Shown: positions 26,650 to 36,255, numbered from the stretch's first letter. The stretch: DNA of 64,000 nucleotides from Roseiarcus sp963816065 (GCA_963816065.1 CAWFJG010000011.1:62001-126000); one strand, 5' to 3'. Numbers and translations: made by a program. The notes: generated from the letters alone by a model not told the origin.

Positions 26650-26836
26650 CCCTGTCACAACGGATGTTTGCTTCGGGTCAAACGACACATTCACAGCTTG
26701 TTTAACGGACGCCTTATCGATGCTCCGGCGCAACCGTCGCTTGCCTCGATTGGCTGAGAATGGCACTCCGGCCGTACCAGGTCCAATTCTGGAATGCGTG
26801 CCCGGGTCGAATTGAGCCATTCGGGCAGGCTCAAGT

Positions 26837-27295
26837 CTATTGCCCGTCGTCTTCGCTCAAGAGCGCGTGCAGCAGGGGGTGATGTGGAAGGCCGAAGGGA
26901 TTGACCACCGTCAGACCGCCCCAGCTGAACCCCTGCTGAAGGTCCTCGGACAACAGCAGCCTGCAGCCTGATTGCGACGCCACCGCCAGGATCACGGCGT
27001 CCCATATTCCCAGTTGATGGTCCGTCGCGAGGTCGGCCGCGGCGAGCAGGGCTTCCGGCGAGGTTTCGACAATGGACAGCGTATCGCGCCAGCTCAACAA
27101 CGCGCCGCGGGCGTCGAAGCGAGATCGCCCGCCTTTGCGAACCAGCACATTGAAGAGCTCGCCGAGAACTTGCGCTGGCGCAACGGCGGCGCCCGGCGGA
27201 AGCCGGCGAATAACGTCAATGGCGGCGTCGCGCCGTTCGGCTCCGTTGACACCTTCCGCATAGGCGAGCACGTTCGTGTCGAGCGCAACCCTCAC
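26837..27295 (-). CDS. vapC: PIN-domain ribonuclease toxin (VapC-like)
   Basis: The 152-residue PIN-fold protein has the acidic catalytic residues: Asp in VALDTNVLAYAEG, Glu in VLGELFNVL, Asp in LGIWDAVILA and Asp in LLSEDLQQG. The start is GTG at 27295, which overlaps the antitoxin stop (GTGA); the longer open frame to 27328 would overlap it needlessly. VapC toxins cut tRNA or rRNA. Here activity is presumably neutralised by the upstream Phd-type protein. Confidence 0.9.
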   Translation of the reverse strand: MRVALDTNVLAYAEGVNGAERRDAAIDVIRRLPPGAAVAPAQVLGELFNVLVRKGGRSRFDARGALLSWRDTLSIVETSPEALLAAADLATDHQLGIWDAVILAVASQSGCRLLLSEDLQQGFSWGGLTVVNPFGLPHHPLLHALLSEDDGQ

Positions 27296-27537
27296 CGGTC
27301 GTCCTCGTACAGCTCTTCGCGCGTCCATCGCCCCGAATTGACGACGGGTTGGCTCTCGAGCCGCTTAAGCAGCGTCGCGTGGGCGCTTTTCGCCGCCTCT
27401 TCGCGCCTGCCGGCGGGGATCAGCCGCGCAACAGGCTTGCCGTGGCTGGTCACGACATAGCTGCGGCCCTCCCGGACCCCGCGCAGCAGAAGCGAAAATC
27501 TGCGGTTGGCGTCGGCAGCGGAAACGGCTTCGTCCAT
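27292..27537 (-). CDS. Phd/YefM-family antitoxin
   Basis: The 81-residue protein starts MDEAVSAADANRRFSLLLRG, the DNA-binding Phd/YefM fold (VREGRSYVVTSHGKPVARLIP). A flexible acidic C-terminus follows (WTREELYEDDR) for toxin binding. ATG 27537 has GGAG at a proper distance. It probably represses its own promoter through the palindrome at 27553-27571. Confidence 0.9.
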   Translation of the reverse strand: MDEAVSAADANRRFSLLLRGVREGRSYVVTSHGKPVARLIPAGRREEAAKSAHATLLKRLESQPVVNSGRWTREELYEDDR

Positions 27538-27552
27538 AACGGCTCCAAGAAA

Positions 27553-27597
27553 TGTAGTGATATTGCCTACAATATGGCGCGCAAGGACAGATTGCAA
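27553..27597 (-). promoter_or_regulatory. Promoter and operator of the toxin-antitoxin operon
   Basis: On the minus strand TTGCAA (27592-27597) and TATTGT (27569-27574) are 17 bases apart. TGTAG-N9-CTACA (27553-27571) is a perfect inverted repeat overlapping the -10, about 16 bp upstream of the antitoxin ATG. That is the expected place for autoregulation by a Phd-type repressor. Confidence 0.55.
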
Positions 27598-27640
27598 GTC
27601 CGAACCGACGTCGAAAGCAGGCCGAGCGCGCGCCCCATGC

Positions 27641-30600
27641 TCACCAGGTGTCCACGAACGGGCGCTTGCGCGTTGTGCGCCGGGGCGGCGGCGGACAGGA
27701 GTTGAGGCCGCGCAGGATCCAGCGGCGGGTGTCGACGGGGTCGATCACCTGGTCGATCTCGAGTACGGAGGCGATGTTGACCGCCTTGCCGGTCTCGTAA
27801 TATTTCGCCACCATCGCGCGGAACAGCTGTTCGCGCTCGGCCGCATCCTCGATCGCCGCCAGCTCCTTGCGGAAGCCGAGCCGCACCGCGCCTTCGAGGC
27901 CCATGCCGCCGAACTCGCCGGTCGGCCACGCCACCGTGAAGCCCTGGGCGTGGAAGCCGCCGCCCGCCATCGCCTGCGCCCCGAGGCCGTAGCCCTTGCG
28001 CAGCACGACGGTGAACCACGGAACCGTCAGGCTCGCGGCGGTGACGAACATGCGGCAGACGTGGCGCACGAGCGCGGTCTTCTCGGCCTCCGGCCCGACC
28101 ATGAAGCCCGGCGTGTCGCACAGCGAGACGATCGGCAGATCGTAGGCGTCGCAGAGCTGCAGGAAGCGCGCCGCCTTGTCGGCGGCGTCGGCGTCGATCG
28201 CGCCGCCCAGGTGCTTCGGGTTGCTGGCGATCAGGCCGAACGGCCGGCCCTCGATCCGCACGAGCGCGGTGACGATGCCGAGGCCGAAGGCGGCGCGCAG
28301 CTCCAGCACCGACCCCTGATCGGCGAGCGCGGCGACGACCGCGCGAATGTCGTAGACGCGCAGCCGGTTCTCCGGGATCGCGGAGCGCAGGCGGCGCGGG
28401 TCGGGCGCGGCCGAGGCCGCGGTCGGACCCTGGAAATACGAGAGATAGCGCTTGGCCACGGCGGCGGCCTCGATCTCGTCCTCGACCACCACGTCGATCA
28501 CGCCGTTCGGCGCCTGCACGCTGACCGGGCCGACCTCGTCCGGGCGCGACCACGCCCAGGCCGCCGCCCTCGATCATCGCCGGGCCGCCCATGCCGATGC
28601 TCGAATCCTTGGTCGCGATCACCACGTCGCAGCAGCCGAGCAGCGCGGCGTTGCCGGCGAAGCAGCGGCCGGAGGCGACGCCGACGAGCGGCGCGAGCCC
28701 GCTGAGCCTGGCGAACTGGGCGAAGGTCGGCACGTCGAGGCCGGTGACGGCGAGCCCCTCGGTGTCGCCCGGACGGCCGCCGCCGCCCTCGGCGAACAGG
28801 ACGACCGGCAGCCGCTGTCTCTCGGCGAGCGCGAACATCCGATCCTGCTTCTTGTGGTTGAACGCACCCTGCGTGCCGGCGAGCACGGTGTAGTCGTAGG
28901 CGACCACGAGGCAGCGGGCGCGATCGGGCGGGAAGCGGTCGCCGTTGACGCTGGCGAGGCCGGCGACGACGCCGTCGGCAGGCGTGTTGCGAACGAGATC
29001 GTCGCGCGACCGGCGCGCCGCCTGCGCCGCGACGGCGAGCGAGCCGTATTCGATGAAGCTGCCCGGGTCGATGAGCGCCGCGATGTTCTCGCGCGCGGTG
29101 CGATGGTTGGTCCGGCGGCGCCTGGCGACCGCCTCCGGCCGGCTCGCGTCCGCGCCGAACGCCTGCCGCGCCAGCATCTCGGCGAGATCGGAACGGATGG
29201 CGTCGGGGTCGGCCGCCGCCGTCGCGGCCTCGGTCTCGCCGCCGACCTCGGCCGGCTCGAGGAAGACGATGGCGTCGCCCGTGTAGAGCGTGTCGCCCTT
29301 GCGGGCGCGCGTCTCGCGCACGATCCCGCCGTCCGGGGCGGTGACGAGATGCTCCATCTTCATCGATTCGAGGACGGCGATCTGCTGGCCGGGGCGGACG
29401 CGATCGCCGTCGGCGACATCGACCGAGACGACGGTCCCCTGCAGCGGCGCGGAGACGGCGACGGTCCCCTCCGGACCTTCGATGGCGGTCGCCCGCGCGT
29501 CGCCGGCATCCGCCTCGGGCGATGTCGAAATAGAGCTTGCGATGCGCCCTCGCGGCCTGATCGAGGAGCCCGACGAGATGCGTCTCGATGAATCGGGTGT
29601 CGATCCGGCCGGCGACGAAATCGGGATGGGCGACCAGCGCCTGCAGGAAGCCGATGTTGGTCTCGACCCCGGCGATGCGGAACTCGGCGAGCGCGCGCCC
29701 GAGCCTGGCCGCGGCGGCCGCGAAATCCGGCGAGACCGTGTGCGCCACGACCTTGGCGATCAGCGAATCGAACGCCACGCCGGCGCGATAGCCCGAATAG
29801 CCGAAGGTATCGACCCGGACGCCGGGACCGGAGGGCAGGTCGAACGCCGTGATCCGGCCGGCCGTCGGCGCGGCTTCGCCGGCCGCCGTCATCGTCTCCA
29901 GGTTGACGCGCGCCTGAATGGCGAAGCCCCGGGCTGCGCTTGCGCCGTCGAGGCCGAGCTCGGCGAGCGTCGCTCCGGCCGCGACCTCGATCTGCGCCCG
30001 AACGAGATCGACGCCAAAGACCTCCTCGGTAACGGTGTGCTCGACCTGCAGGCGGGGATTGGCCTCGATGAAGGCGAACCCTGCGTCGTCAGTCGAATCG
30101 CGTCGCGTCGAGGAGGAACTCGAACGTGCCGAGGCTGTCGTATCGCGCCGCGCGCGCAATTTGCATTGCGGCGCCGATGATCCGATCGCGCAAGCGCGGC
30201 GTCAGCGACGGGCTCGGCGCGATTTCGATCAGCTTCTGGTGGCGGCGCTGGATCGTGCACTCGCGCTCGCCGAAGTCGGCGAGCCCGCCGCGCCGATCGC
30301 CGAGGATCTGCACTTCGATGTGGCGGGCGCTGGCGATCAGGCGCTCGGCGTAGAGCGAACCGTCGCCGAAGGCGCTCGCGGCCTCCGACCGGCAGCGGGC
30401 GAAGGCTTCGGCGATCTCGGCCTCGCCGCGCACGGCGCGCATGCCGCGGCCGCCGCCGCCCGCGACCGCCTTGAGCATGATCGGCGCGCCGAGGGCGACG
30501 AAGAAGGCCCGCGCCGCCTCGACGTCGCGCGACCACGGCGCCCTCGATCACCGGCGCGCCCGCACGCCTGGCGGCCTCGCGCGCGCGCAGCTTGTCGCCG

Positions 30601-30947
30601 AAGAGGTCGAGCGCTTGCGGCGACGGACCGATGAAGACGAGGCCCGCCTCCGCCACGGCGCGCGCGAAGGCGGCGTTCTCGGCGAGGAAGCCGTAGCCTG
30701 GATGGATCGCCTCGCAGCCGGTCGCCTTGGCGAGCGCGACGATCCGCGCCCCGTCGAGGTAGGCGGCGGCGCCCCGGCGGCCGAGCGCGTGCGCCTCGTC
30801 GGCCTTGCGCAAGTGAAGCGATTGGGCGTCGTCCTCCGAATAGATCGCCACGCTTTCGATCCTCAGATCCGCGGCGGCGCGGGCGATGCGCACGGCGATC
30901 TCGCCGCGATTGGCGATGAGGAGCTTGCGGAAGGGCGGGTGCGACAT
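27641..30947 (-). CDS. Single-chain biotin-dependent acyl-CoA carboxylase, BC-BCCP-CT (four frameshifts)
   Basis: Reading across frames gives about 1100 residues. It comprises a biotin carboxylase ATP-grasp domain (LLIANRGEIAVRIARAA; HPGYGFLAENAAFA; KAVAGGGGRGMRAV; EANPRLQVEHTVTEE), a biotinyl domain with ESMKMEH, and a carboxyltransferase beta/alpha pair (TARENIAALIDPGSFIEYG; AEGGGGRPGDTEG; then FMVGPEAEKTALVRH; WPTGEFGGMGLEGAVRLG). One extra base is needed near 28553, 29528, 30100 and 30530; the total span of 3n+1 agrees with four insertions. The fused order matches the single-chain acyl-CoA carboxylases. It carboxylates an acyl-CoA using ATP and bicarbonate. The substrate chain length is unknown. 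The divergent acyl-CoA ligase may supply substrate. Confidence 0.88.
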
Positions 30948-31080
30948 GGCGATTGAGGTCCTTGAAGACGGCGCGATTGTGACCGGGGCGAGAGCCGCCG
31001 TCGAATCGATCCGATGTGAACCAATGCGCCAAGCGGCCTTTTGAAGTAGGAAACCGTCATACGACGGGCATTTTGCTATG

Positions 31081-31199
31081 CCCTCGTCCTGAGGAGCGGC
31101 GCCGCAGGCGACGCGTCTCGAAGGACGCTCCAGTGGGCGCGCCGGCGCCATATGGAACGCCCTTCGAGACGCCGGCTTCGCGGGCTCCTCAGGACGAGG
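31081..31199. repeat. Large interspersed palindromic repeat between divergent genes
   Basis: Outer arms CCTCGTCCTGAGGAGC (31082-31097) and GCTCCTCAGGACGAGG (31184-31199) are perfect complements. Inner arms CGTCTCGAAGG and CCTTCGAGACG extend the stem. This resembles the intergenic mosaic palindromes of rhizobial genomes. It lies in the 310-bp gap between the carboxylase and acyl-CoA ligase starts and could form a very stable hairpin in either leader RNA. No other feature is evident in this gap. Confidence 0.75.
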
Positions 31200-31257
31200 T
31201 CGTGTCGTAAAGGCGCGTCCTCGGGCGTCGCCGGTAACCGCCGAGACGAGGCTAAAG

Positions 31258-32967
31258 ATGACCCCCACCGCCGAAGAAGCCGCCTATCTCGATACTCTGA
31301 ACGCGCTCTGGCGCCGCAACTGGCCAAAGGGCGCGCCGCGCGAGCCCGTCTATCCGCTCGGCGAAATCCCGCTCACGGAATATCTCAGGGAGCGCGCCCG
31401 CCGCACGCCCGGCAAGGCGGCGCTGATCTACTATGGCCGGGAGGTTTCCTACGCCGAGCTCGACCGGCTCAGCGACGCCTTTTCGGCGTGGCTTTACGCG
31501 CGCGGCGTGGGCAAGGGCGACCGGGTCGCCGTGTTCCTGCCGAACTGCCCGCAGTTTCATGTCGCCTTCTTCGGCGTCCTCAAGATCGGCGCCGTCCACG
31601 TCCCGGTGAACCCGCTGTTCAAGGCGCAGGAGCTGATCTACGAGCTGAACGACACCGGGGCGAAGGTGGCGGTCGCGCTCGATGCGCTCTTCCCGCTGTT
31701 GGCGGAGGTCGCGGGCCAGACCGCGGTCGAGACGATCCTGGTCACCTCGGCAGGCGCGATGCTTCCCGAGACGCCGACGATCCCCCTGCCCCCTGGCCTC
31801 GATGCGCCGCCAAGGCCCTGCCCGGGCGCGATCGACTTTCTGCCTGCGCTCGCCGCGGCGACCCAAGCCCCGCCCGACGTCGCCGCCGGCCTCGACGACA
31901 TCGCCGCGCTCAACTACACCGGGGGCACGACCGGCATGCCGAAAGGCTGCGTCCATACGCAGCGCGACATGATCTACACGGCAGCGACAACCTGCTCGAT
32001 CGCGATCGACCTCAAGCCCGAGGACATCGGACTCAACTTCTATCCGGTCTTCTGGATCGCCGGCGAAGACATGGGGCTCATCTTCCCGATCTTTTCCGGC
32101 GCGACCTATGTGCTGCTGGCGCGCTGGGACCCGGTCGCGTTCATGACGGCGGTCGAGCGCTACCAGGTCACCGTCGCGACCCTGCTGGTCGACAACGCCG
32201 TCGAGGTGATGGAGCACCCGCGGGTCGCCGAGTTCGACCTCAAGTCGCTCGAACAGGTGCGCTGCTCGTCCTTCGTCAAGAAGCTGAACGTCCCCTATCG
32301 CCAACGTTGGCGGGAGTTGACCGGGACGACCCTGATCGAAGCCGCCTGGGGCATGACCGAAACGCACACCTGCGACACGTTCACGACCGGCCTGCAAGAC
32401 GACGACCTCGACCTCGAGTCACAGCCGATCTTCGTCGGACTGCCCGTGCCGGGCACGGAATTCAAGATCTGCGACTTCGCGACCGGCGCATTGACGCCGC
32501 TCGGCGAGGAAGGCGAGCTTTGCGTGCGCTCGCCCTCGAACCTGAAGGGGTACTGGATGAACACCCGGGCGAGCGAGGCGGCGCTACGCGACGGCTGGCT
32601 GCACACCGGCGACATCGGGCTGATCGACGCGGACGGGTTCCTCCACTTTCTCGGACGGCGCAAGGAGATGCTGAAGGTCAAGGGCATGAGCGTCTTCCCG
32701 GCCGAGATCGAGGCCCTGCTCGGCCAGCATCCGGCGATCGTCGGCTCCGGCGTGATCGGGCGCGAGGACAGCGAGCGCGGGCAGGTTCCGGTCGCCTTCG
32801 TCCTCTTGCACGAGAAGGTCCGCGGCTCCCTCAGCGAGGCCGAGCTTCAGTCCTGGTGCCGCGACAACATGGCCGTCTACAAGGCGCCCGAGGTCCACAT
32901 CGTCGACGCCCTGCCGATGACCGCGACCGGCAAGGTGAAGAAGGAGGAACTGGCGAAGCTCTTGTAA
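31258..32967 (+). CDS. AMP-forming acyl-CoA synthetase / ligase
   Basis: This 569-residue adenylate-forming enzyme has P-loop-like motif A3 YTGGTTGMPKG, A5 AAWGMTETHT, A7/A8 GWLHTGDIGLIDADGFLHFLGRRKEMLKVKG and the A10 Lys in TATGKVKKEEL. It activates a carboxylic acid to acyl-AMP and then acyl-CoA in the cytosol. It resembles the medium/long-chain fatty-acid-CoA ligase group, but the acid is undetermined. Its start is divergent from the carboxylase gene, suggesting a common pathway of acyl-CoA metabolism. Confidence 0.92.
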   Translation: MTPTAEEAAYLDTLNALWRRNWPKGAPREPVYPLGEIPLTEYLRERARRTPGKAALIYYGREVSYAELDRLSDAFSAWLYARGVGKGDRVAVFLPNCPQFHVAFFGVLKIGAVHVPVNPLFKAQELIYELNDTGAKVAVALDALFPLLAEVAGQTAVETILVTSAGAMLPETPTIPLPPGLDAPPRPCPGAIDFLPALAAATQAPPDVAAGLDDIAALNYTGGTTGMPKGCVHTQRDMIYTAATTCSIAIDLKPEDIGLNFYPVFWIAGEDMGLIFPIFSGATYVLLARWDPVAFMTAVERYQVTVATLLVDNAVEVMEHPRVAEFDLKSLEQVRCSSFVKKLNVPYRQRWRELTGTTLIEAAWGMTETHTCDTFTTGLQDDDLDLESQPIFVGLPVPGTEFKICDFATGALTPLGEEGELCVRSPSNLKGYWMNTRASEAALRDGWLHTGDIGLIDADGFLHFLGRRKEMLKVKGMSVFPAEIEALLGQHPAIVGSGVIGREDSERGQVPVAFVLLHEKVRGSLSEAELQSWCRDNMAVYKAPEVHIVDALPMTATGKVKKEELAKLL

Positions 32968-33027
32968 ATCGATCGCCGCGCGGCGCTCCTTCTGCAAACG
33001 ACCATGGGAAGCCCGGGAGCAGCCGGT

Positions 33028-33443
33028 ATGCCGAGATTGGAATACGCCGCCTACGAGGCCGCCGAGCCATACTTCGATCTGGTTCGAGGGGCGCTCGGCG
33101 AGCTCGTCGACGGCGAGCACTTCTTCGACGCCGTCGCCGACGACGTCGTCTACGAGGTCCTTTACGACTTCCCCGGTTGGCCCCGCATCGTCGAGGGGCG
33201 GGCCGACCTGATGAACCGGTTCAGGGCTATGTCGAGAACATCGCGCTTCAATCCGCTGACAAGCTCATCGCGCACAGGACAGGGGACGGCCGGGTCGTCA
33301 TCATCGAATACGAAGTCCATGGGACGATCATCGCGACCGGCGTGACCTACAACAATCGGTTTTGCTCGATCGTGACGATCGAAGGTCGGAAAATCGTCCA
33401 CTGGAGAGACTACATGGACTTCTTGCGGCTTGGAACGCGTTGA
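33028..33443 (+). CDS. SnoaL-like / NTF2-fold protein (one frameshift)
   Basis: The sequence MPRLEYAAYEAAEPYFDLVRGALG...EVLYDFPGWPRIVEGRADLMNRFR continues in another frame with GYVENIALQSADKLIAHRTG...CSIVTIEGRKIVHWRDYMDFLRL. One missing base at about 33220 explains the break. The corrected length is about 138 residues, an alpha+beta cone typical of SnoaL-like proteins. The preferred start 33028 has GGGAG eight bases upstream; an earlier ATG is at 33004. It may be an isomerase, a cyclase or a simple ligand-binding protein. It follows the acyl-CoA ligase by 60 bp. Confidence 0.75.
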
Positions 33444-33505
33444 CGAGGAGCGCTCGCTAGGGGACTCGCTCCGCCCGATCCCGCGCGCCGGAACGCCGCG
33501 GCGTC

Positions 33506-34105
33506 TCAGCCGTCTCGCGCCGGTTCGGGGGCGAGTTGGGCCAGAACGCTCGCGCGCGCGTCGGTCAGAATGGCGTCCGACAGATGCTCGTCGCCGACGG
33601 CCCTGGCGCAGATCAAGGCGCCGATCATCGTCGCGAGCAAGACATTCGCGCGCGCTCCGCCTTCGACGCCGAGAAAGGCGGGATCCGCCTCCGCGAAAAT
33701 TCGAACCATGGCCGCGAAGCCTTCGGTCGCGGCCGCGCGCGCGGCGGCGTCGAGACGGCCAATTTCCGCGCCGAGCGCCGCCAGACCGCACCCCGTCTTC
33801 GGGTGATCCCGGTGCGCGGGCGAGAGATAGCCGTCGACGAAACCGCGCAGCCGCTCCATCGGCGATCGCGACTGGTCCGAGCCCACGATCGACTCGAGCG
33901 AGGCCCGCATCATGAGGCCGCAGGCCTCCGCGACCAGTTGATCCTTGGACTCGAAGTGCTTGTAAAAGCCGCCGTGCGTCAGATCCGCGGCCGCCATGAG
34001 GCCGTTCAGCCCGGTCCCGACGATCCCGTTCTCGCGGAATTTCTCCGCCGCGGCGGCGACGATCCGCGCGCGCGTGCGGGCCGCTTCCTTGTTGGTGTTG
34101 CGCAT
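33506..34105 (-). CDS. TetR-family transcriptional repressor
   Basis: This 199-residue protein has an N-terminal TetR HTH (TRARIVAAAAEKFRENGIVGTGLNGLMAAADLTHGGFYKHFESKDQL, conserved G-x-Y/F-x-H-F). The C-terminal ligand domain has GCGLAALGAEIGRLD, as in the AcrR/YxaF-like group that often senses electrophiles. Met at 34105 replaces the upstream alternative at 34144, which would run into the operator. It faces the SDR gene, and the shared 105-bp gap holds a perfect operator. Confidence 0.92.
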   Translation of the reverse strand: MRNTNKEAARTRARIVAAAAEKFRENGIVGTGLNGLMAAADLTHGGFYKHFESKDQLVAEACGLMMRASLESIVGSDQSRSPMERLRGFVDGYLSPAHRDHPKTGCGLAALGAEIGRLDAAARAAATEGFAAMVRIFAEADPAFLGVEGGARANVLLATMIGALICARAVGDEHLSDAILTDARASVLAQLAPEPARDG

Positions 34106-34122
34106 CGGCTGCAGCCTACCTG

Positions 34123-34151
34123 TTGACAGGATGATAGTCGACATCTAATAA
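34123..34151 (+). promoter_or_regulatory. Promoter of the SDR gene
   Basis: TTGACA (34123-34128) and TAATAA (34146-34151) are separated by 17 bases on the plus strand, pointing at the SDR gene at 34211. The -10 lies inside the TetR operator, so bound repressor would exclude RNA polymerase. Confidence 0.75.
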
Positions 34152-34161
34152 GATGTCGACT
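34136..34161. promoter_or_regulatory. TetR operator, perfect palindrome
   Basis: AGTCGACATCT, four bases (AATA), AGATGTCGACT: both 11-bp arms are exact reverse complements. It sits between the divergent TetR and SDR genes and overlaps the SDR -10 hexamer. An extra half-site-like GACATCT follows at 34162-34169. It is probably the site for the adjacent TetR protein, repressing both genes. Confidence 0.85.
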
Positions 34162-34210
34162 GACATCTAGTCGCAGCCGCTCTCGAGCGAGCCCGATACA
34201 GGAGACGCAA

Positions 34211-34903
34211 ATGAACATCGAAGGAAAGACAGCGTTGGTCACAGGCGCCAACCGCGGCCTCGGGCGCGCGCTGGCGGAGGCGCTGCTCGCCGCCGGGGCC
34301 GCGAAGGTTTATGTCGGCGCGCGCAACCTGGAGGGCGTCGACGTCGCAGGCGCCAAGCTCGTCAAACTCGACGTCACCGACCCCAAATCCGTCGAAGCGG
34401 CGGCGCGAACGCTGTCCGATGTCGCGATCCTCGTCAACAACGCGGGCGTGTTCCAGACTACCCCTGCGGCCGGGGATGGCGCGCTGGAATCGGGCCGATC
34501 CGTGATGGAGACGAATTTCTTTGGCGTGTGGGCGATGAGCCGAGCCTTCGCGCCGGTGCTGAAGGCGAACGGCGGCGGCGCGATCGTCAACATCCTCTCG
34601 GCCCTGTCCTGGCTGACGATCGAGGGAACGACCGGCTACAGCGCTTCGAAGAGCGCGGCATGGGCGCTGACGAACGGCTTGCGCCGGGAGCTCAAGACGC
34701 AAGGGACCTCGGTTCTCGCCGTCCATGTCGGCTTCATGGATACAGACATGGCCGCAAACATCCAGGCGCCGAAGGTCTCGCCTCGTCGAGTGGCCGAACA
34801 GATCGTGCAGGCGATCAGGGAGAACAAGAGCGAGCTGCTCGCGGACGACACAAGCGCCGCAGTCAAGGCCGGCCTCACGGGCGAGCCTGCGTATTACCTC
34901 TGA
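34211..34903 (+). CDS. SDR-family oxidoreductase under TetR control
   Basis: The 230-residue classical SDR has TGANRGLG (residues 11-18), LVNNAGV, catalytic Ser in NILSALSWL and YSASK. Arg in GARNLEG after beta2 suggests NADP preference. It is related to short SDRs induced by quinones or aldehydes, often paired with a TetR regulator as here. An RBS (AGGAGA) lies eight bases before the ATG. The substrate is unknown; an inducible detoxification role is inferred from the regulatory layout. Confidence 0.92.
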   Translation: MNIEGKTALVTGANRGLGRALAEALLAAGAAKVYVGARNLEGVDVAGAKLVKLDVTDPKSVEAAARTLSDVAILVNNAGVFQTTPAAGDGALESGRSVMETNFFGVWAMSRAFAPVLKANGGGAIVNILSALSWLTIEGTTGYSASKSAAWALTNGLRRELKTQGTSVLAVHVGFMDTDMAANIQAPKVSPRRVAEQIVQAIRENKSELLADDTSAAVKAGLTGEPAYYL

Positions 34904-35070
34904 CCGCGGCGAGGGGTGGCAACCGACGCATCGGGCGCCCATCGTCAAGTCGCCCCGGCAGAGCGGCAGAAGCGGTCGTCGCCAAGCAAACAGGCCGGAG
35001 CCAGGTGCGGCGGGAGCCGCAACTCCCAACGGCACGTCGACCAGTCCCAAGCGGCGTGAGCCTCAATGCT

Positions 35071-35099
35071 GGTCCCGAAATCGACTGCTTTTCGGGACC
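35071..35099. repeat. 10-bp-arm hairpin between SDR and helical-repeat genes
   Basis: GGTCCCGAAA, nine bases, TTTCGGGACC is a perfect hairpin in the 246-bp gap between two convergent genes. There is no T-run after it, so it is not a typical intrinsic terminator. It could be a REP-type repeat or a 3'-end stabiliser for both transcripts. Confidence 0.5.
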
Positions 35100-35149
35100 G
35101 GACAGCGCGCATATCCGTTCGGCCCGTGGGAGGCCGAAGGCCACAGGCG

Positions 35150-36037
35150 TCATCTTCCCCGAAAGTCAGCTGGCCTCGCGTCAGCCAGCGTCTGCTCGTT
35201 TGCCCCCGTCGGGTGCTTCATCTTGACACCAAGAATCGCAAGAATGATCGGCGGCAAGGTCCGGGTCTTCAAACGACATTGAAAGTTGTTCGCGCACGAC
35301 CGCCGATGCTGGCCCGATACGACGGGCGCCGAAACGGTCGGCTCATGGCGAACGGCAGGCGCCCGAGGTTTTGCCCCTGGGTCTGGCTCGTCCTTCGCGG
35401 CATAAATTGGCGGAAGAGGGGCCTCGACCATGCCATCGACGAGACTCGCGAACTGCGGCCGAATGCCGTCGGACTGCGGATTGCTCGCAAAGATCGCGTT
35501 GGAGGGGTCGATGCGCGGTCTCCCCGGACAGTTCCCGTCATGAACGCAGTCTTCATCGTGCGGAAACGTCGCGGCTTCGGAAGGCGGCGACGGACGCGCC
35601 ACACCTCTCGCGACCTTCGCCTGGGGGGAGCCGGGGTCCGAAACTTCGATAGCAGCCGGCGTCGACGCCTTGGCGAGAAGCGACAGCTTGTCGATTTCCG
35701 CTTCCGCGGATGCGGCGCGCGGCCCGTTTCCATGAGCGGTAAGGAACGCCTCCCACCCGGCGAGGCTCCCGGTCCGTTTCGCGATCAGATAGTCCAAGTC
35801 CTCGTTGACGCGTCCTACGTCGGTCGGATCGACGACGATTGCGGCCGCCTCCGGTCCCGGGGACGCGAAGCTGTTGTTGATGTGGATATTGATCTCATCA
35901 ACTCGCGCGAGATTGGCGACCCGCTCGAAGCTTCCCGGTCCATTGATGTAGACCCCAATCGCAACGCCCGACGCCAGAACGATTGCGTATTTGGCAAGCG
36001 CACTCACACGAAATCTGTGCAATACCGTGGTAGGCAT
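35150..36037 (-). CDS. Membrane-anchored protein with helical-repeat segment, function unknown
   Basis: The protein has about 295 residues from Met 36037. It has one N-terminal transmembrane segment (YAIVLASGVAIGVYI) and then a helical hairpin unit (DYLIAKRTGSLAGWEAFLTAHGNGPRAASAEAEIDKL). That unit resembles the W-x2-FL-x-HP-type repeats found beside caspase-like domains in alphaproteobacteria, but no protease domain is present. The C-terminal half is Pro/Ala-rich and probably disordered. The start is uncertain; upstream in-frame Met residues exist at 36082 and beyond, and none has a strong ribosome site. Confidence 0.6.
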   Translation of the reverse strand: MPTTVLHRFRVSALAKYAIVLASGVAIGVYINGPGSFERVANLARVDEINIHINNSFASPGPEAAAIVVDPTDVGRVNEDLDYLIAKRTGSLAGWEAFLTAHGNGPRAASAEAEIDKLSLLAKASTPAAIEVSDPGSPQAKVARGVARPSPPSEAATFPHDEDCVHDGNCPGRPRIDPSNAIFASNPQSDGIRPQFASLVDGMVEAPLPPIYAAKDEPDPGAKPRAPAVRHEPTVSAPVVSGQHRRSCANNFQCRLKTRTLPPIILAILGVKMKHPTGANEQTLADARPADFRGR

Positions 36038-36255
36038 TAAACCAAGGAGTCCCGCGCCTCTCAGCCTCCAGCATATTCCCATGCCGGCCGGCCGCAGGTC
36101 AACCGCCGGCCGCCGCATGAATGGCATCCCGCACTGTGACATTGCGTCACCGGCCAAAACGACGCACCGTACGCACGGCTGCGGCCGCTCAGAGCGTCCA
36201 TTGGACTCCGAGCGCGGCCCACGAGCCATCCCGGGAGTGAGACAAGGAGCGGAAC

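Noticed and set aside
31152..33025. Long plus-strand frame across the acyl-CoA ligase
   Set aside because: Shadow of the ligase gene in another frame; only its last part (after 33220) is real, as the second half of the SnoaL-like gene.
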